DNA of 64,000 bases. Source: Acidobacteriota bacterium. Lineage in GTDB: Bacteria > Acidobacteriota > Terriglobia > Versatilivoradales > Versatilivoraceae. Of the stretch, positions 1-7,579 are shown piece after piece; position 1 is the stretch's first letter, and the number at the start of each line of letters is the position of its first letter. The stretch covers positions 1 to 64,000 of the forward strand of contig JAJDUG010000009.1 in the NCBI GenBank assembly GCA_022826755.1, given 5' to 3'. The notes under the pieces were generated by a model that saw only the letters and a list, made by a program, of their open reading frames with translations, did no database searches and was not told where the DNA came from. Both the position numbers and the translations under genes were made by a program.

Positions 1-103
1 CGCGGGTCTTCTTGCGGATGCGTTTGCCCTCGCGCCAGGCCTCACGGATGAGGAGGGTGGGACGGCTGCCGCGGTTGGGAATGGATTCGAGGTGATAGGA
101 CAT
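1..103 (-). CDS. IS1634-type transposase, N-terminal fragment
   Basis: Reading leftwards from the ATG at 101-103, the first 34 residues start MSYHLESIPNRGSRP and continue into an LIREAWREGKRIRKKT block. This start resembles the N-terminus of IS1634-family (IS4 superfamily) DDE transposases as I remember them. The gene runs off the window edge, so the catalytic DDE residues cannot be seen and intactness is unknown. The 104-274 interval upstream is probably the non-coding end of the same element, because the neighbouring PIN-toxin frame breaks at about 275-281. The terminal inverted repeat could not be defined from one end alone. Confidence 0.6.
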   Translation of the reverse strand, partial: MSYHLESIPNRGSRPTLLIREAWREGKRIRKKTR

Positions 104-274
104 GGAAACAGCATACAAGGCACAACATATGGTGTCAAGAGATAACACCCCTACAAGACGCCTGTATACATGTAAACATAATCCCACACGAAACCACTCA
201 TGGCCCCCCACAAAAGGCCGCTGTTTCAACGCCTTATCCTGGTTTTTCCTGGTTTGTTGTGGATGAAGTTCGGC

Positions 275-298
275 TTAAAGGAAGTCCTTATCGGCCAT
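275..298 (-). pseudogene. Remnant of a PIN-domain (VapC-type) toxin, 7 codons
   Basis: An ATG at 296-298 overlaps the 3' end of the antitoxin gene, the usual spacing for antitoxin-toxin operons. It opens MADKDFL and then meets TAA at 275-277. PIN toxins of this type often begin MADKxFLDTN, so the frame is lost just where the first catalytic aspartate would come. The transposase fragment lies just downstream on the same strand, so insertion of that element into the toxin gene is the simplest explanation. Too short for homology proof; the call rests on position and the start motif. Confidence 0.5.
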
Positions 299-539
299 GG
301 TATCGCCGAGGCCGGTCATACAGGTCCTCTCGCGTCCACGTTCGGGGACCCATATCTCGGCTCACTTTCTCGAACGTCTCCATCAGTCTGCCCGCGTCCG
401 CTTTGCGTGTGGCGGCGTCACTGCCGGCGATGGACGTCAGATAGCCCCTCACCATGGCTGTCAGGGTCGTGCCCTTGTCCATGGCAATCTTGCGGACCTT
501 TTTCACGGTTTCGTCGTCGATGTTGAGGGTAATTTTCAT
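288..539 (-). CDS. Ribbon-helix-helix antitoxin (DUF6364-like)
   Basis: An 83-residue protein beginning MKITLNIDDETVKKVRK, a typical beta-strand of a ribbon-helix-helix DNA-binding domain, followed by two helices (about residues 9-40) and a charged tail. Such antitoxins bind their own operator as dimers and neutralise a PIN ribonuclease through the C-terminal tail. The frame is open further upstream to 749, but the ATG at 537-539 is chosen because the RHH strand starts there. A short TTGAA-AA-TTCAA palindrome at 552-563, just upstream of the start, could be part of the operator. Its toxin partner survives only as 7 codons, so this is an orphan antitoxin. Confidence 0.75.
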   Translation of the reverse strand: MKITLNIDDETVKKVRKIAMDKGTTLTAMVRGYLTSIAGSDAATRKADAGRLMETFEKVSRDMGPRTWTREDLYDRPRRYHGR

Positions 540-769
540 TTCCGTACCCGATTGAAAATTCAAAGCTCGGCATATATCCAGTTTAGACCGAATAGAGGTG
601 ATATTCCCAGCGGTCAGGGAGAACGACTTCGGGTGGAACGACAATCGCACGTTGGGGACGGATTTGAACGGACGCTGGCAAGTGTTCCTTTGCCGCCACT
701 TCCCAAACCGGTCGTCTCGTGGTAGAACTTGGACTGCTAATCCAGGCATCCAAATAGAGGAGACTCAAG

Positions 770-2029
770 ATGTCCTACCCGCGACTGATGAGAGTGGCTC
801 AGCATTTTGAAGCGCCCACGGTGGATGACATTCCCGGGACGGTTCGAGACGAAGTGGCCCGGCTCAACCTGTCGTCTCAGGTCAAGCCCGGTCAGAGCAT
901 CGCCATTTCGGTGGGCAGCCGGGGCATCGCCAACATCGCCTTGATCGTCAAGTCGCTGGTGGACGAGCTCAAGGCGCTGGGAGGAAAGCCTTTCCTGGTT
1001 CCTGCCATGGGAAGCCACGGCGGAGGCATTGCGGAGAACCAGCGGGGCATCATCGAAAGCTACGGGGTCACCGAAGAGTTCACCGGGGCGCCCATACGGG
1101 CCTCCATGGAGACTGTCGAGGTGGGCCGCACCGAGGAAGGAGTCCCGGTGCTGTTCGACAGGCTGGCCTTTGAGGCCGACCACGTGGCGGTGGTGGCGCG
1201 GGTCAAGCCTCACACCGGCTTCAACGGCGAAATCGAGAGCGGGCTTCACAAGATGATGCTCATCGGGTTCGGAAAGCACAAGGGCGCGGCCCTCTATCAC
1301 CAGGCCATCATTCACTTCAGTTGGGATCAGATGGTCCGTTCCATCGCCCGAACCGTCATCGAAAAGTGTGGTGTTCTGCTGGGGCTGGGGATCGTGGAAA
1401 ACCAGTACGATCAGACGGCTCTGATCGAGGCGGTGACTCCAGGGGATTTTCTCGAACGCGAAAAGGAACTGCTGGTGCTGGCCAAGCGATGGATGCCGAG
1501 ATTGCCCTTTGAAAACATCGATCTGCTGGTGGTCGACCGGATCGGCAAGGACATCAGCGGGGCCGGCATGGACACCAATGTCATCGGCCGCAAGTACAAC
1601 GACCACAGGGCGACCGATAGCGAGCGTCCCAGGATCACTCGCATCTACGTCCGTGACCTGACCGACGAAACCCACGGGAACGCGTCGGGTCTCGGAATGG
1701 CCGAATACTGCCACCGCCGGGCCGTGGATCGAATGAACCGCGAAGCCACCTATATCAACTGCATGACGGGCAATGCGCCTTCAGGAGCATCGATTCCCAT
1801 CACCTTCGACAACGACCGGAAGGCGCTGACCCTGGCGTTGGGGACGGTGGGCCTGGTTGAGCCCGAGCAGGCCAAGGTGGTTCGTATTCACGACACGCTC
1901 GACTTGCGGGAGATTCTGGTTTCGGAGGCCTATCTTCCCGAAGTGGAATCCCGCGGCGACTTGAGCGTTGTAGCTCCCCTCGCGGACCTGGAGTTCGACT
2001 CCAAGGGCGATTTCCTGCCATTCGTGTAG
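770..2029 (+). CDS. LarA-like protein (DUF2088, lactate racemase family)
   Basis: A 419-residue cytoplasmic protein of the LarA superfamily, whose founding member is the nickel-pincer lactate racemase. Visible landmarks are PAMGSHGGG near residue 84, which occupies the place of the catalytic-histidine motif in LarA, then VKPHTGFNGEIESGLHKMM and GFGKHKGA, which hold histidines and lysines where LarA binds its cofactor and substrate. Substrate specificity in this superfamily is broad (2-hydroxyacid isomerases), so the reaction cannot be assigned. A good ribosome binding site (GAGGAG) precedes the ATG. No larB, larC or larE cofactor gene is visible nearby, so cofactor supply would have to come from elsewhere. 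It stands alone, with pckA convergent downstream. Confidence 0.75.
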   Translation: MSYPRLMRVAQHFEAPTVDDIPGTVRDEVARLNLSSQVKPGQSIAISVGSRGIANIALIVKSLVDELKALGGKPFLVPAMGSHGGGIAENQRGIIESYGVTEEFTGAPIRASMETVEVGRTEEGVPVLFDRLAFEADHVAVVARVKPHTGFNGEIESGLHKMMLIGFGKHKGAALYHQAIIHFSWDQMVRSIARTVIEKCGVLLGLGIVENQYDQTALIEAVTPGDFLEREKELLVLAKRWMPRLPFENIDLLVVDRIGKDISGAGMDTNVIGRKYNDHRATDSERPRITRIYVRDLTDETHGNASGLGMAEYCHRRAVDRMNREATYINCMTGNAPSGASIPITFDNDRKALTLALGTVGLVEPEQAKVVRIHDTLDLREILVSEAYLPEVESRGDLSVVAPLADLEFDSKGDFLPFV

Positions 2030-2082
2030 AGGGATTTCCGCGATGACTCGCCGGATTCGCGGCGTGGGCCGGGAGGTTCCGC

Positions 2083-3666
2083 CTAGCGCGGTCCGGCGGT
2101 CCGCACCTCGTCGGTCACACCGCTCTCGTAGGCCCTGAAGTTTTCCTTGAACAATCCCGCCAGCCTGGCTGCCGTCCGGTCGTAGGCGGCCTTGTCCGCC
2201 CAGGAATCGCGAGGCAGCATCAGCTCACGCGGCGCCCCCGGACATTCGGCAATCACCTCCAGGCCGAAGGTGGGGTCGGTGACGGTGCTTGCCTCCCGCA
2301 GGGCGCCGGCATAGATCGCGTCCAGCATGGCCCGCGTGTACTTCAACCGGATGCGTGAGCCGGTGCCGTAAGCCCCGCCCGACCAGCCGGTGTTCACCAG
2401 CCAGACCTGGGCCCCGTGACGGCGGATGCGCTGGCTGAGCATGCGGGCGTATTTGCCCGGGTGCCATACCAGGAAGGGTCCCCCGAAGCAGGGGGAAAAG
2501 GTGGCCTGGGGCTCGGTAACCCCGACTTCGGTGCCGGCCACCTTGGCGGTGTAGCCGCTGATGAAGTGGTACTCGGCCTGGTCGGGAGTGAGGCGGCTCA
2601 GCGGGGGCAGCACTCCGAAGGCGTCGCAGGTCAGAAAGATCACGTCGGTGGGGTGGCCGGCCAGGCAGGGCACCTTGGCATTGGGGATGTAGTCGATGGG
2701 GTAAGCCCCTCGAGTGTTCTCGGTAATGGTGTCGTCGTCAAAGTCGACGTGGCGGGTCGCCTGGTCGTAGGAGACGTTCTCCAACACGGCGCCGAAACGA
2801 AGCGCGTCGAAAATCTGGGGCTCCGCCTCCCGGGTGAGGTGAATGGCCTTGGCGTAACAGCCCCCTTCGATGTTGAAGATGCCGTCGTCGGTCCAGCAGT
2901 GCTCATCGTCGCCCACCAGCCGCCGCTTGGGGTCGGCCGACAGGGTGGTCTTGCCGGTGCCGGAAAGGCCGAACAGGATCGACGAACCTTCCCCCGCCTG
3001 TTCGGCCGTGGCCGAGCAGTGCATCGACAGGACCCCATGCTTGGGCATGGCGTAGTTCATGTAGCTGAACACGGCCTTTTTCATCTCCCCGGCATATTCA
3101 GTGCCCAGAATCACCACTTCGCGGTCCTCCAGGCTCAGGTCGACGCTGGTCTTGGAGGTCATGCCGGACGTGTGACGGTTGGCGGGGAAGGCGCCGGCGT
3201 TGAAGATGGTCACGTCCGGCGTGCCGAAGTCTTCCAGTTCCCGGGCGTTGGGCCGGATCAACATGTTCCACATGAAGAGAGAGTGGTAGGGACGGGAGGC
3301 GATCACCCGCACCTTGATCCGGTACTCGGGGTGCCAGCCGGCGAACCCGTCGGTGCAATAGATTCGTTTACGGGTATTCAGGTAGTCGAGGGCCCGCTCG
3401 CGGTTGATGATGAAGGGCGTCTCGCCCAGCGGCACATTGACGCTGCCCCACCAGACCTCCGACTCGGACGCCGCGTTGCGGACCACTCGCTTGTCCTTGG
3501 GCGAACGGCCGGTCTTGGTCCCCGAATAGGCCATGAGCGCGCCGTTGGAGGAGACCTTGCTGTCCGATTCGTGGCGGATGGCTTCCTCGTAGAGCTGGGC
3601 CGGGGAAAAGTTCCGGTAAATTCTATGGACGTGAATGCCGTGGGATTCGAGGCTGAAACCATTCAT
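2083..3666 (-). CDS. pckA: Phosphoenolpyruvate carboxykinase (ATP)
   Basis: Converts oxaloacetate and ATP to phosphoenolpyruvate, CO2 and ADP, the first committed step of gluconeogenesis, in the cytoplasm. The 527-residue length is normal for the ATP-dependent family. The kinase-1a P-loop GLSGTGKTTLS lies at residues 233-243, followed by the metal-binding GDDEHCWTDDGIFNIEGG stretch. The N-terminal YSGTKTGRSPKDK and the TEYAGEMKK motif also match the family. An AAAGGA ribosome binding site precedes the start. The next gene upstream on the same strand is a fructose-bisphosphate aldolase, so two gluconeogenic or glycolytic enzymes sit side by side, with 141 bp between them. Confidence 0.95.
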   Translation of the reverse strand: MNGFSLESHGIHVHRIYRNFSPAQLYEEAIRHESDSKVSSNGALMAYSGTKTGRSPKDKRVVRNAASESEVWWGSVNVPLGETPFIINRERALDYLNTRKRIYCTDGFAGWHPEYRIKVRVIASRPYHSLFMWNMLIRPNARELEDFGTPDVTIFNAGAFPANRHTSGMTSKTSVDLSLEDREVVILGTEYAGEMKKAVFSYMNYAMPKHGVLSMHCSATAEQAGEGSSILFGLSGTGKTTLSADPKRRLVGDDEHCWTDDGIFNIEGGCYAKAIHLTREAEPQIFDALRFGAVLENVSYDQATRHVDFDDDTITENTRGAYPIDYIPNAKVPCLAGHPTDVIFLTCDAFGVLPPLSRLTPDQAEYHFISGYTAKVAGTEVGVTEPQATFSPCFGGPFLVWHPGKYARMLSQRIRRHGAQVWLVNTGWSGGAYGTGSRIRLKYTRAMLDAIYAGALREASTVTDPTFGLEVIAECPGAPRELMLPRDSWADKAAYDRTAARLAGLFKENFRAYESGVTDEVRTAGPR

Positions 3667-3807
3667 GGGCGGCGTTGAGTCCTTTCGTTTTCAGCAGTAA
3701 TGGCAGACGGAAACCGGCCTTGGAGCCAACCTGCCGGGCAACCGGGGACGCTTCGGAGGAAGATGAGCCCGGCGTTTAATTGGAGTACAGCGAGGTTCGA
3801 TCGCGGC

Positions 3808-4845
3808 TTAAGCCCTGGAGAGCGAAACGACTTCATCTTCCATCACGGGGTTGTACCGGCCGTCGCGGGCCGCGCCGGTGCACTTGGAGCGATGATGGAA
3901 GGTCGCCTGAGCCTGGTCGAAATTGTCGGCGTGACCGTTCCAGGCCTTCAGAGTGGTTTCCTGCAGTGCCCTCCCATAGGAGAAGCTGAGCTGCCAGGGC
4001 GAGGGCCCCAGGGCGTTCATGGCCTGCAGGTTTTCGGTGGCCTGGAGCGGCGTCTGGCCGCCCGAGAGGAAGACGATGCCCGGCACGGCCGCCGGGACGC
4101 TCCGTCGAAAGCAGCGAAGGGTGGCTTCGGCAACCTCGGTGGCGCCGGCCTGCACGGGGCACCCTTTGCCTGAGATGACCATATTGGGCTTGAGCAGGAT
4201 GCCCTCCAGGTGAACACGATGCCGGTGAAGCTCGAAGAAGACGGTGGTGAGGGTGTCGGCGGTCACCTCTTCGCAGCGCTCGATGGTGTGAGCTCCGTCC
4301 ATCAGCACCTCGGGTTCCACGATGGGCACCAGTCCGGCTTCCTGGCAGAGGGCGGCGTAGCGGGCCAGGCCTCGGGCATTGCCGTCGATACAGGAGCGGC
4401 TCGGAATCCCCTCGCCGATCGTGATCACCGAGCGCCACTTGGCGAACCGCGCCCCCAGGTCGCGGTACTCGGCCAGGCGCTCGCGCAGGCCGTCCAGCCC
4501 CTCGGTAATCTTCTCCCCGGGAAAGCCGGCCAGGGCCTTGGCTCCCTTGTCCACCTTGATGCCGGGATGCACTCCTTTCCCCGCCAGGATCTGGCACAGG
4601 GGAACGCCGTCGGGCCCGACTTGGCGGAGGGTTTCGTCGAACAGGATCACCCCGCTGATGAAATCCTCCATTCCCGGGGTGGTGAACAGCATGCGGCGGT
4701 AGAAGAGGCGGTTGGGCTCGGTCGATTTCACCTGAATGCTGTCGAATCGCTTCTTGATGGTTCCCGAGCTCTCGTCTGCAGCCAGGATTCCCTTGCCCTT
4801 CCGAACCAGGGCACGAGCGACGGACTCCAGTTTGGCCGTATCCAT
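3808..4845 (-). CDS. Fructose-bisphosphate aldolase, class I
   Basis: A 345-residue Schiff-base aldolase of the animal/plant type, interconverting fructose 1,6-bisphosphate with dihydroxyacetone phosphate and glyceraldehyde 3-phosphate. The N-terminal LAADESSGTIKKRF motif is diagnostic. The predicted Schiff-base lysine is K219 in GILLKPNMV, and K136 in FAKWR corresponds to the second active-site lysine. The C-terminus ends in SLSRA rather than the tyrosine of vertebrate enzymes. GGAGG lies 5 bases before the ATG. A candidate promoter at 4962-4990 would give a leader of about 110 nt. Located next to pckA on the same strand. Confidence 0.93.
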   Translation of the reverse strand: MDTAKLESVARALVRKGKGILAADESSGTIKKRFDSIQVKSTEPNRLFYRRMLFTTPGMEDFISGVILFDETLRQVGPDGVPLCQILAGKGVHPGIKVDKGAKALAGFPGEKITEGLDGLRERLAEYRDLGARFAKWRSVITIGEGIPSRSCIDGNARGLARYAALCQEAGLVPIVEPEVLMDGAHTIERCEEVTADTLTTVFFELHRHRVHLEGILLKPNMVISGKGCPVQAGATEVAEATLRCFRRSVPAAVPGIVFLSGGQTPLQATENLQAMNALGPSPWQLSFSYGRALQETTLKAWNGHADNFDQAQATFHHRSKCTGAARDGRYNPVMEDEVVSLSRA

Positions 4846-4961
4846 TTCCTTACCTCCGGGGTTGTGGGGCGCGCCTGAAAAAATGTGCGTTAAAAGGTGT
4901 GATGTGAAGCAGTTACCGGTCCAACCCGCGGGACCTGCCGCGCGGTTGTGGCTTACCCGCT

Positions 4962-4990
4962 AGTATAAACCAGAGAGCGTTTCGATCCAA
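4962..4990 (-). promoter_or_regulatory. Candidate sigma-70-type promoter for the aldolase gene
   Basis: On the minus strand the sequence reads TTGGAT, 17 bases, then TATACT. The -10 box matches the consensus at five of six positions and the -35 box at three. It lies between the stop of the nucleoside transporter gene and the aldolase gene. This is eye inspection only; sigma factor usage in this phylum is not certain. Confidence 0.35.
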
Positions 4991-5000
4991 ACGGGGAAAG

Positions 5001-6254
5001 TCAATAAAGCAGGCCCACCAGCGCACCGGTCATGCAGGTGGACAGGGTTCCGGCGACGATGGAACGCAGCCCCAGGCTGACCACCTCGGCCCGCCGCTCG
5101 GGGGCCATGGTGCCCAGCCCGCCGATCATGATTCCCAGGCTGCCGGGGTTGGCGAATCCGCACATGGCGTAGGTCATGATGACCAGGCTTCGCGGGGACA
5201 GGGCGCCGGGGGAGAGTTGGCTCAGGTTGATGTAGGCCACCAGTTCGTTGATCACCATCTTGGTGCCCATCAGTTCTCCGGCAGCCCAGGACTGGCTCCA
5301 GGGAATCCCCATGAGCCACACGATGGGCGCACTGGCGATTCCCAAGATTCCCTGCAGCGTCACGGCGCCGGAGCTTCCGGCGGGGAGGACGCCCAGCACC
5401 AGGTTTGCCAGGTGAATGAGGGCCACCATGACCAGTAACATGGCTACGATGTTCAAGAGGAGCTGGACGCCCCGGAGCGTGCCCTTGGTGATGGCGTCCA
5501 TGGAACTGCTGAACGGTTCGGGTTCAACCAACTCCCCCGAGGTTCCCGGACCGGTCTCCGGAATCATGATCTTGGAGATGATCACGGCGGCCACGGCGTT
5601 GAGAAGGGAAGCTGTCAGAATGTGCCCGATGACGTTGGGAATGATGTCCGACAGGATGCTGGCATAGAGCACCATGACGGTTCCGGCGATTGTCGCCATC
5701 CCGCAGGTCATGACCGTGAACAACTCGCTACGGGTCATCCTGGCCAGGTAGGGCCGGATGAAGAGGGGAGCCTCCACCATTCCCAGAAAGATGTTGGCGG
5801 AGACACCCAGACCCTCGGCGCCTCCCAGGCGCAGCGTCTTTTCCAACACCCGCGAGAACCCTTTCACCACCAGGGGCAGCACCTTCCAGTAGAAGAGCAG
5901 GGAGGAAAGGGCGCTCATCAGCAGCAGCAGGGGAAGCGCCCGAAAGGCAAGAACGTAGGTGTAGGAGGGCTCCTTCTCCTCGAAAGGAGGGGGACCTCCT
6001 CCCAGATAGCCGAAGACAAAAGCCGTTCCCGCCTGGACCGATGCTTCCAGGGCCAGGATCACCCGGTTGAAACCCAGAAAGATCTCGCCGGAGCCGGGGA
6101 CCTTCAGAAGCAGGATTCCAAGGGCCAATTGCAAGGCCAGACCCAAGCCCACCAGGCGCAGCGACACCTTGCGCCGATGCTCGCTCATGGCCCAGGCCAG
6201 TCCCAGGAAGACAGCCAGACCGATGGCGCTTTGCATTAACATTACGACTCCCAT
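5001..6254 (-). CDS. Concentrative nucleoside transporter (NupC/CNT family)
   Basis: A 417-residue inner-membrane protein with about ten hydrophobic segments, importing nucleosides with Na+ or H+. Family landmarks are the N-terminal hydrophobic gate region (AMSEHRRKVSLRLVGLGLALQLALG), the SANIFLGMVEAPLFIRPY motif that contributes to nucleoside binding, and the FANPGSLGIMIGGLGTMAPERR stretch near the C-terminus. The second methionine (MLMQSAIG) is also a possible start. It precedes the aldolase gene on the same strand, with a 155 bp gap holding a likely promoter, so co-transcription is not required. Confidence 0.9.
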   Translation of the reverse strand: MGVVMLMQSAIGLAVFLGLAWAMSEHRRKVSLRLVGLGLALQLALGILLLKVPGSGEIFLGFNRVILALEASVQAGTAFVFGYLGGGPPPFEEKEPSYTYVLAFRALPLLLLMSALSSLLFYWKVLPLVVKGFSRVLEKTLRLGGAEGLGVSANIFLGMVEAPLFIRPYLARMTRSELFTVMTCGMATIAGTVMVLYASILSDIIPNVIGHILTASLLNAVAAVIISKIMIPETGPGTSGELVEPEPFSSSMDAITKGTLRGVQLLLNIVAMLLVMVALIHLANLVLGVLPAGSSGAVTLQGILGIASAPIVWLMGIPWSQSWAAGELMGTKMVINELVAYINLSQLSPGALSPRSLVIMTYAMCGFANPGSLGIMIGGLGTMAPERRAEVVSLGLRSIVAGTLSTCMTGALVGLLY

Positions 6255-6552
6255 GAACGCAGGAATTCTATGGCTCGTCGGCTTGGCGGGTCAAGCAGGG
6301 GTCAGGGTGGGGCGCCCCGGCAAAAACTAGTCCTGTCGCCGTTCCCGGTTTCGTGATAAAGAAAGGGTGTCGGGCAGGGTGCCGAGGGGGCTGTCGGGCA
6401 CCCGGTGGTCCACTTGGCGCAACTGCGTGAAGACAGGCCGGGCGCTGATCTTCAGCAGAGGTTGCCGGGGCCGTACCGGTACCCCAGGTAAGCCCAGCTC
6501 CGCCCCCACAAAGGGCGCATCCTTCGACGGTGAAACAGTTTGTTTCAAATTA

Positions 6553-6678
6553 GTGAAGAGTGGAGAGTCTTGGGAACAGACAGGCACCTGATGAGGTAGT
6601 TGAGCCATTTTGAAAGACTGCGCCGAAATCGACAAGAGCTTAACCTGTCGATCAAATCACTATCCACTATTCACTTTT
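6553..6678 (+). repeat. Hairpin-like repeat element, copy A (heptamer arms)
   Basis: The 525 bp between the transporter and the next gene holds no convincing gene but is repeat-rich. Copy A has a left arm of heptamers GTGAAGA and GTGGAGA (6553-6566) and a right arm CACTATC, CACTATT, CACTTTT (6658-6678), the reverse-complement type. Between them is a core of about 90 bp sharing GGGAACAG, the CTGCGCCGA block and GACAAG..GCTTAAC with copies at 19742-19885 and 35441-35628. The arms could pair to form a long stem. Confidence 0.75.
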
Positions 6679-6708
6679 TACCTAGTTGCACAACCTTCCC
6701 CTAGGAGG

Positions 6709-6738
6709 GGGCGGATCATACAGGGTGAGACAGGGGTT
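6709..6738 (+). repeat. GGGCGGATCATTCAG-type repeat, copy 1
   Basis: Reads GGGCGGATCATACAGGGTG and then agacaggggtt. It is one of about eight related copies in the window, lying just downstream of hairpin-like element copy A. A related GGGCGCATCCTT segment sits at about 6514-6540 as a more decayed version. Confidence 0.7.
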
Positions 6739-6779
6739 GTTTCAAATTCGCCCGTTCCGAAAAAAGAGGACAAAGACCG

Positions 6780-7199
6780 ATGAAAACTTCGACCTGCCGA
6801 GTTGTCCAATCCTTGGACCACCGCCGCAACTGGCTCAAGGCCGCCGGACTGGGAATCGTGGGCGCCGTCCTGGGCCGGCCCCTTGCGGCCGCCGGAAAGT
6901 ACGCCAAGAAGTCGGTTCAGCTTCACATCTATATCGAGACCAAGGCAGGAATGGGCAAGAAGCTGGAAAAACTCTACCGGGACGCCTACGTCCCCGCCAT
7001 CAAGGTGCAGAAGGGCTTCCTCTCGACCCGCCTCCTGCGCCACTACGAGTCTTCGACCATGTACGAGATCGATATCTCGTTCGAAACGGAAACCCAACGG
7101 GCGACCTGGGCGGTATCCAAGGAGCACCAGGATGCCTGGCCCAAGATCGAGGCGGTCGGCGCCAAGATCACCTGGCAAGGCTTCGACGTGCTGGCCTGA
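6780..7199 (+). CDS. Tat-exported small protein, ABM-like dimeric barrel
   Basis: 139 residues. The N-terminus has a twin-arginine-like signal (HRRNWLKAAGLGIVGAVLG, residues 14-32), so export through the Tat pathway is likely. The rest (about residues 44-139) reads VQLHIYIETKAGMGKKLEKLYRDAYVPAIKVQKGFLSTRLLRHYES and later ISFETETQRATWAVSKEHQDAWP, the pattern of antibiotic-biosynthesis-monooxygenase-like ferredoxin-fold domains that act as dimers. The substrate is unknown. It is a single gene in a repeat-rich zone, upstream of the GMC dehydrogenase with 380 bp between them. Confidence 0.65.
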   Translation: MKTSTCRVVQSLDHRRNWLKAAGLGIVGAVLGRPLAAAGKYAKKSVQLHIYIETKAGMGKKLEKLYRDAYVPAIKVQKGFLSTRLLRHYESSTMYEIDISFETETQRATWAVSKEHQDAWPKIEAVGAKITWQGFDVLA

Positions 7200-7294
7200 G
7201 CCGCCGTGCAGGCCATTGGTGTCCTTTCTCAGAATTAGGGCAGCCTTGTCTTGTGTTGTTGCCGATAGCCCACGAAGAAAAACGGAAAGAGATC

Positions 7295-7336
7295 CATTCG
7301 TATTCGTGCCTATTCGTGTTCATTCGTGGTTCGTCT
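7295..7336 (+). repeat. 10-mer ATTCGTG array
   Basis: Four successive ATTCGT-starting units, three of them about 10 bases long (ATTCGTGCCT, ATTCGTGTTC, ATTCGTGGTT), end in cgtctttat. The same array is found at 41491-41523. The 7200-7579 interval contains only this array and the reverse-orientation repeat next to it; no gene was seen. Confidence 0.75.
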
Positions 7337-7346
7337 TTATTAACGT

Positions 7347-7400
7347 CCCCCTGTTTCACCCTCGAATGGACCGCACCGTCGTCGGGGGCAGGGGCGCGGC
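7347..7400 (-). repeat. GGGCGGATCATTCAG-type repeat, copy 2 (reverse)
   Basis: On the minus strand the interval reads GC-rich gcgcccctgcccccgacgac, then a diverged GCGGTCCATTCGAGGGTG and AAACAGGGG. It abuts the ATTCGTG array, so two repeat types are nested in this gap. Confidence 0.65.
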
Positions 7401-7579
7401 CTATTTCTGCAACGGAACACCGGTCTCTTTATTTCGGTTGCGCCGGCCGCCGGCCTGAACCGGGGGCTCTGTCTGGAATCAGCTTCGCATCGCCTTGTCC
7501 CGGTTCGCGCTTTGGAGACTTCCCGGCAACGACGGGAGGCCAGGTTTGATTTCTCACTTGGTTGTGCTTGAATACCGCC

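Noticed and set aside
6255-6779. CRISPR-like array in the repeat-rich gap after the nucleoside transporter
   Set aside because: The repeats are 7 bp heptamers and a single element with inverted arms, not regular 25-40 bp repeats with unique spacers; no cas genes are present.
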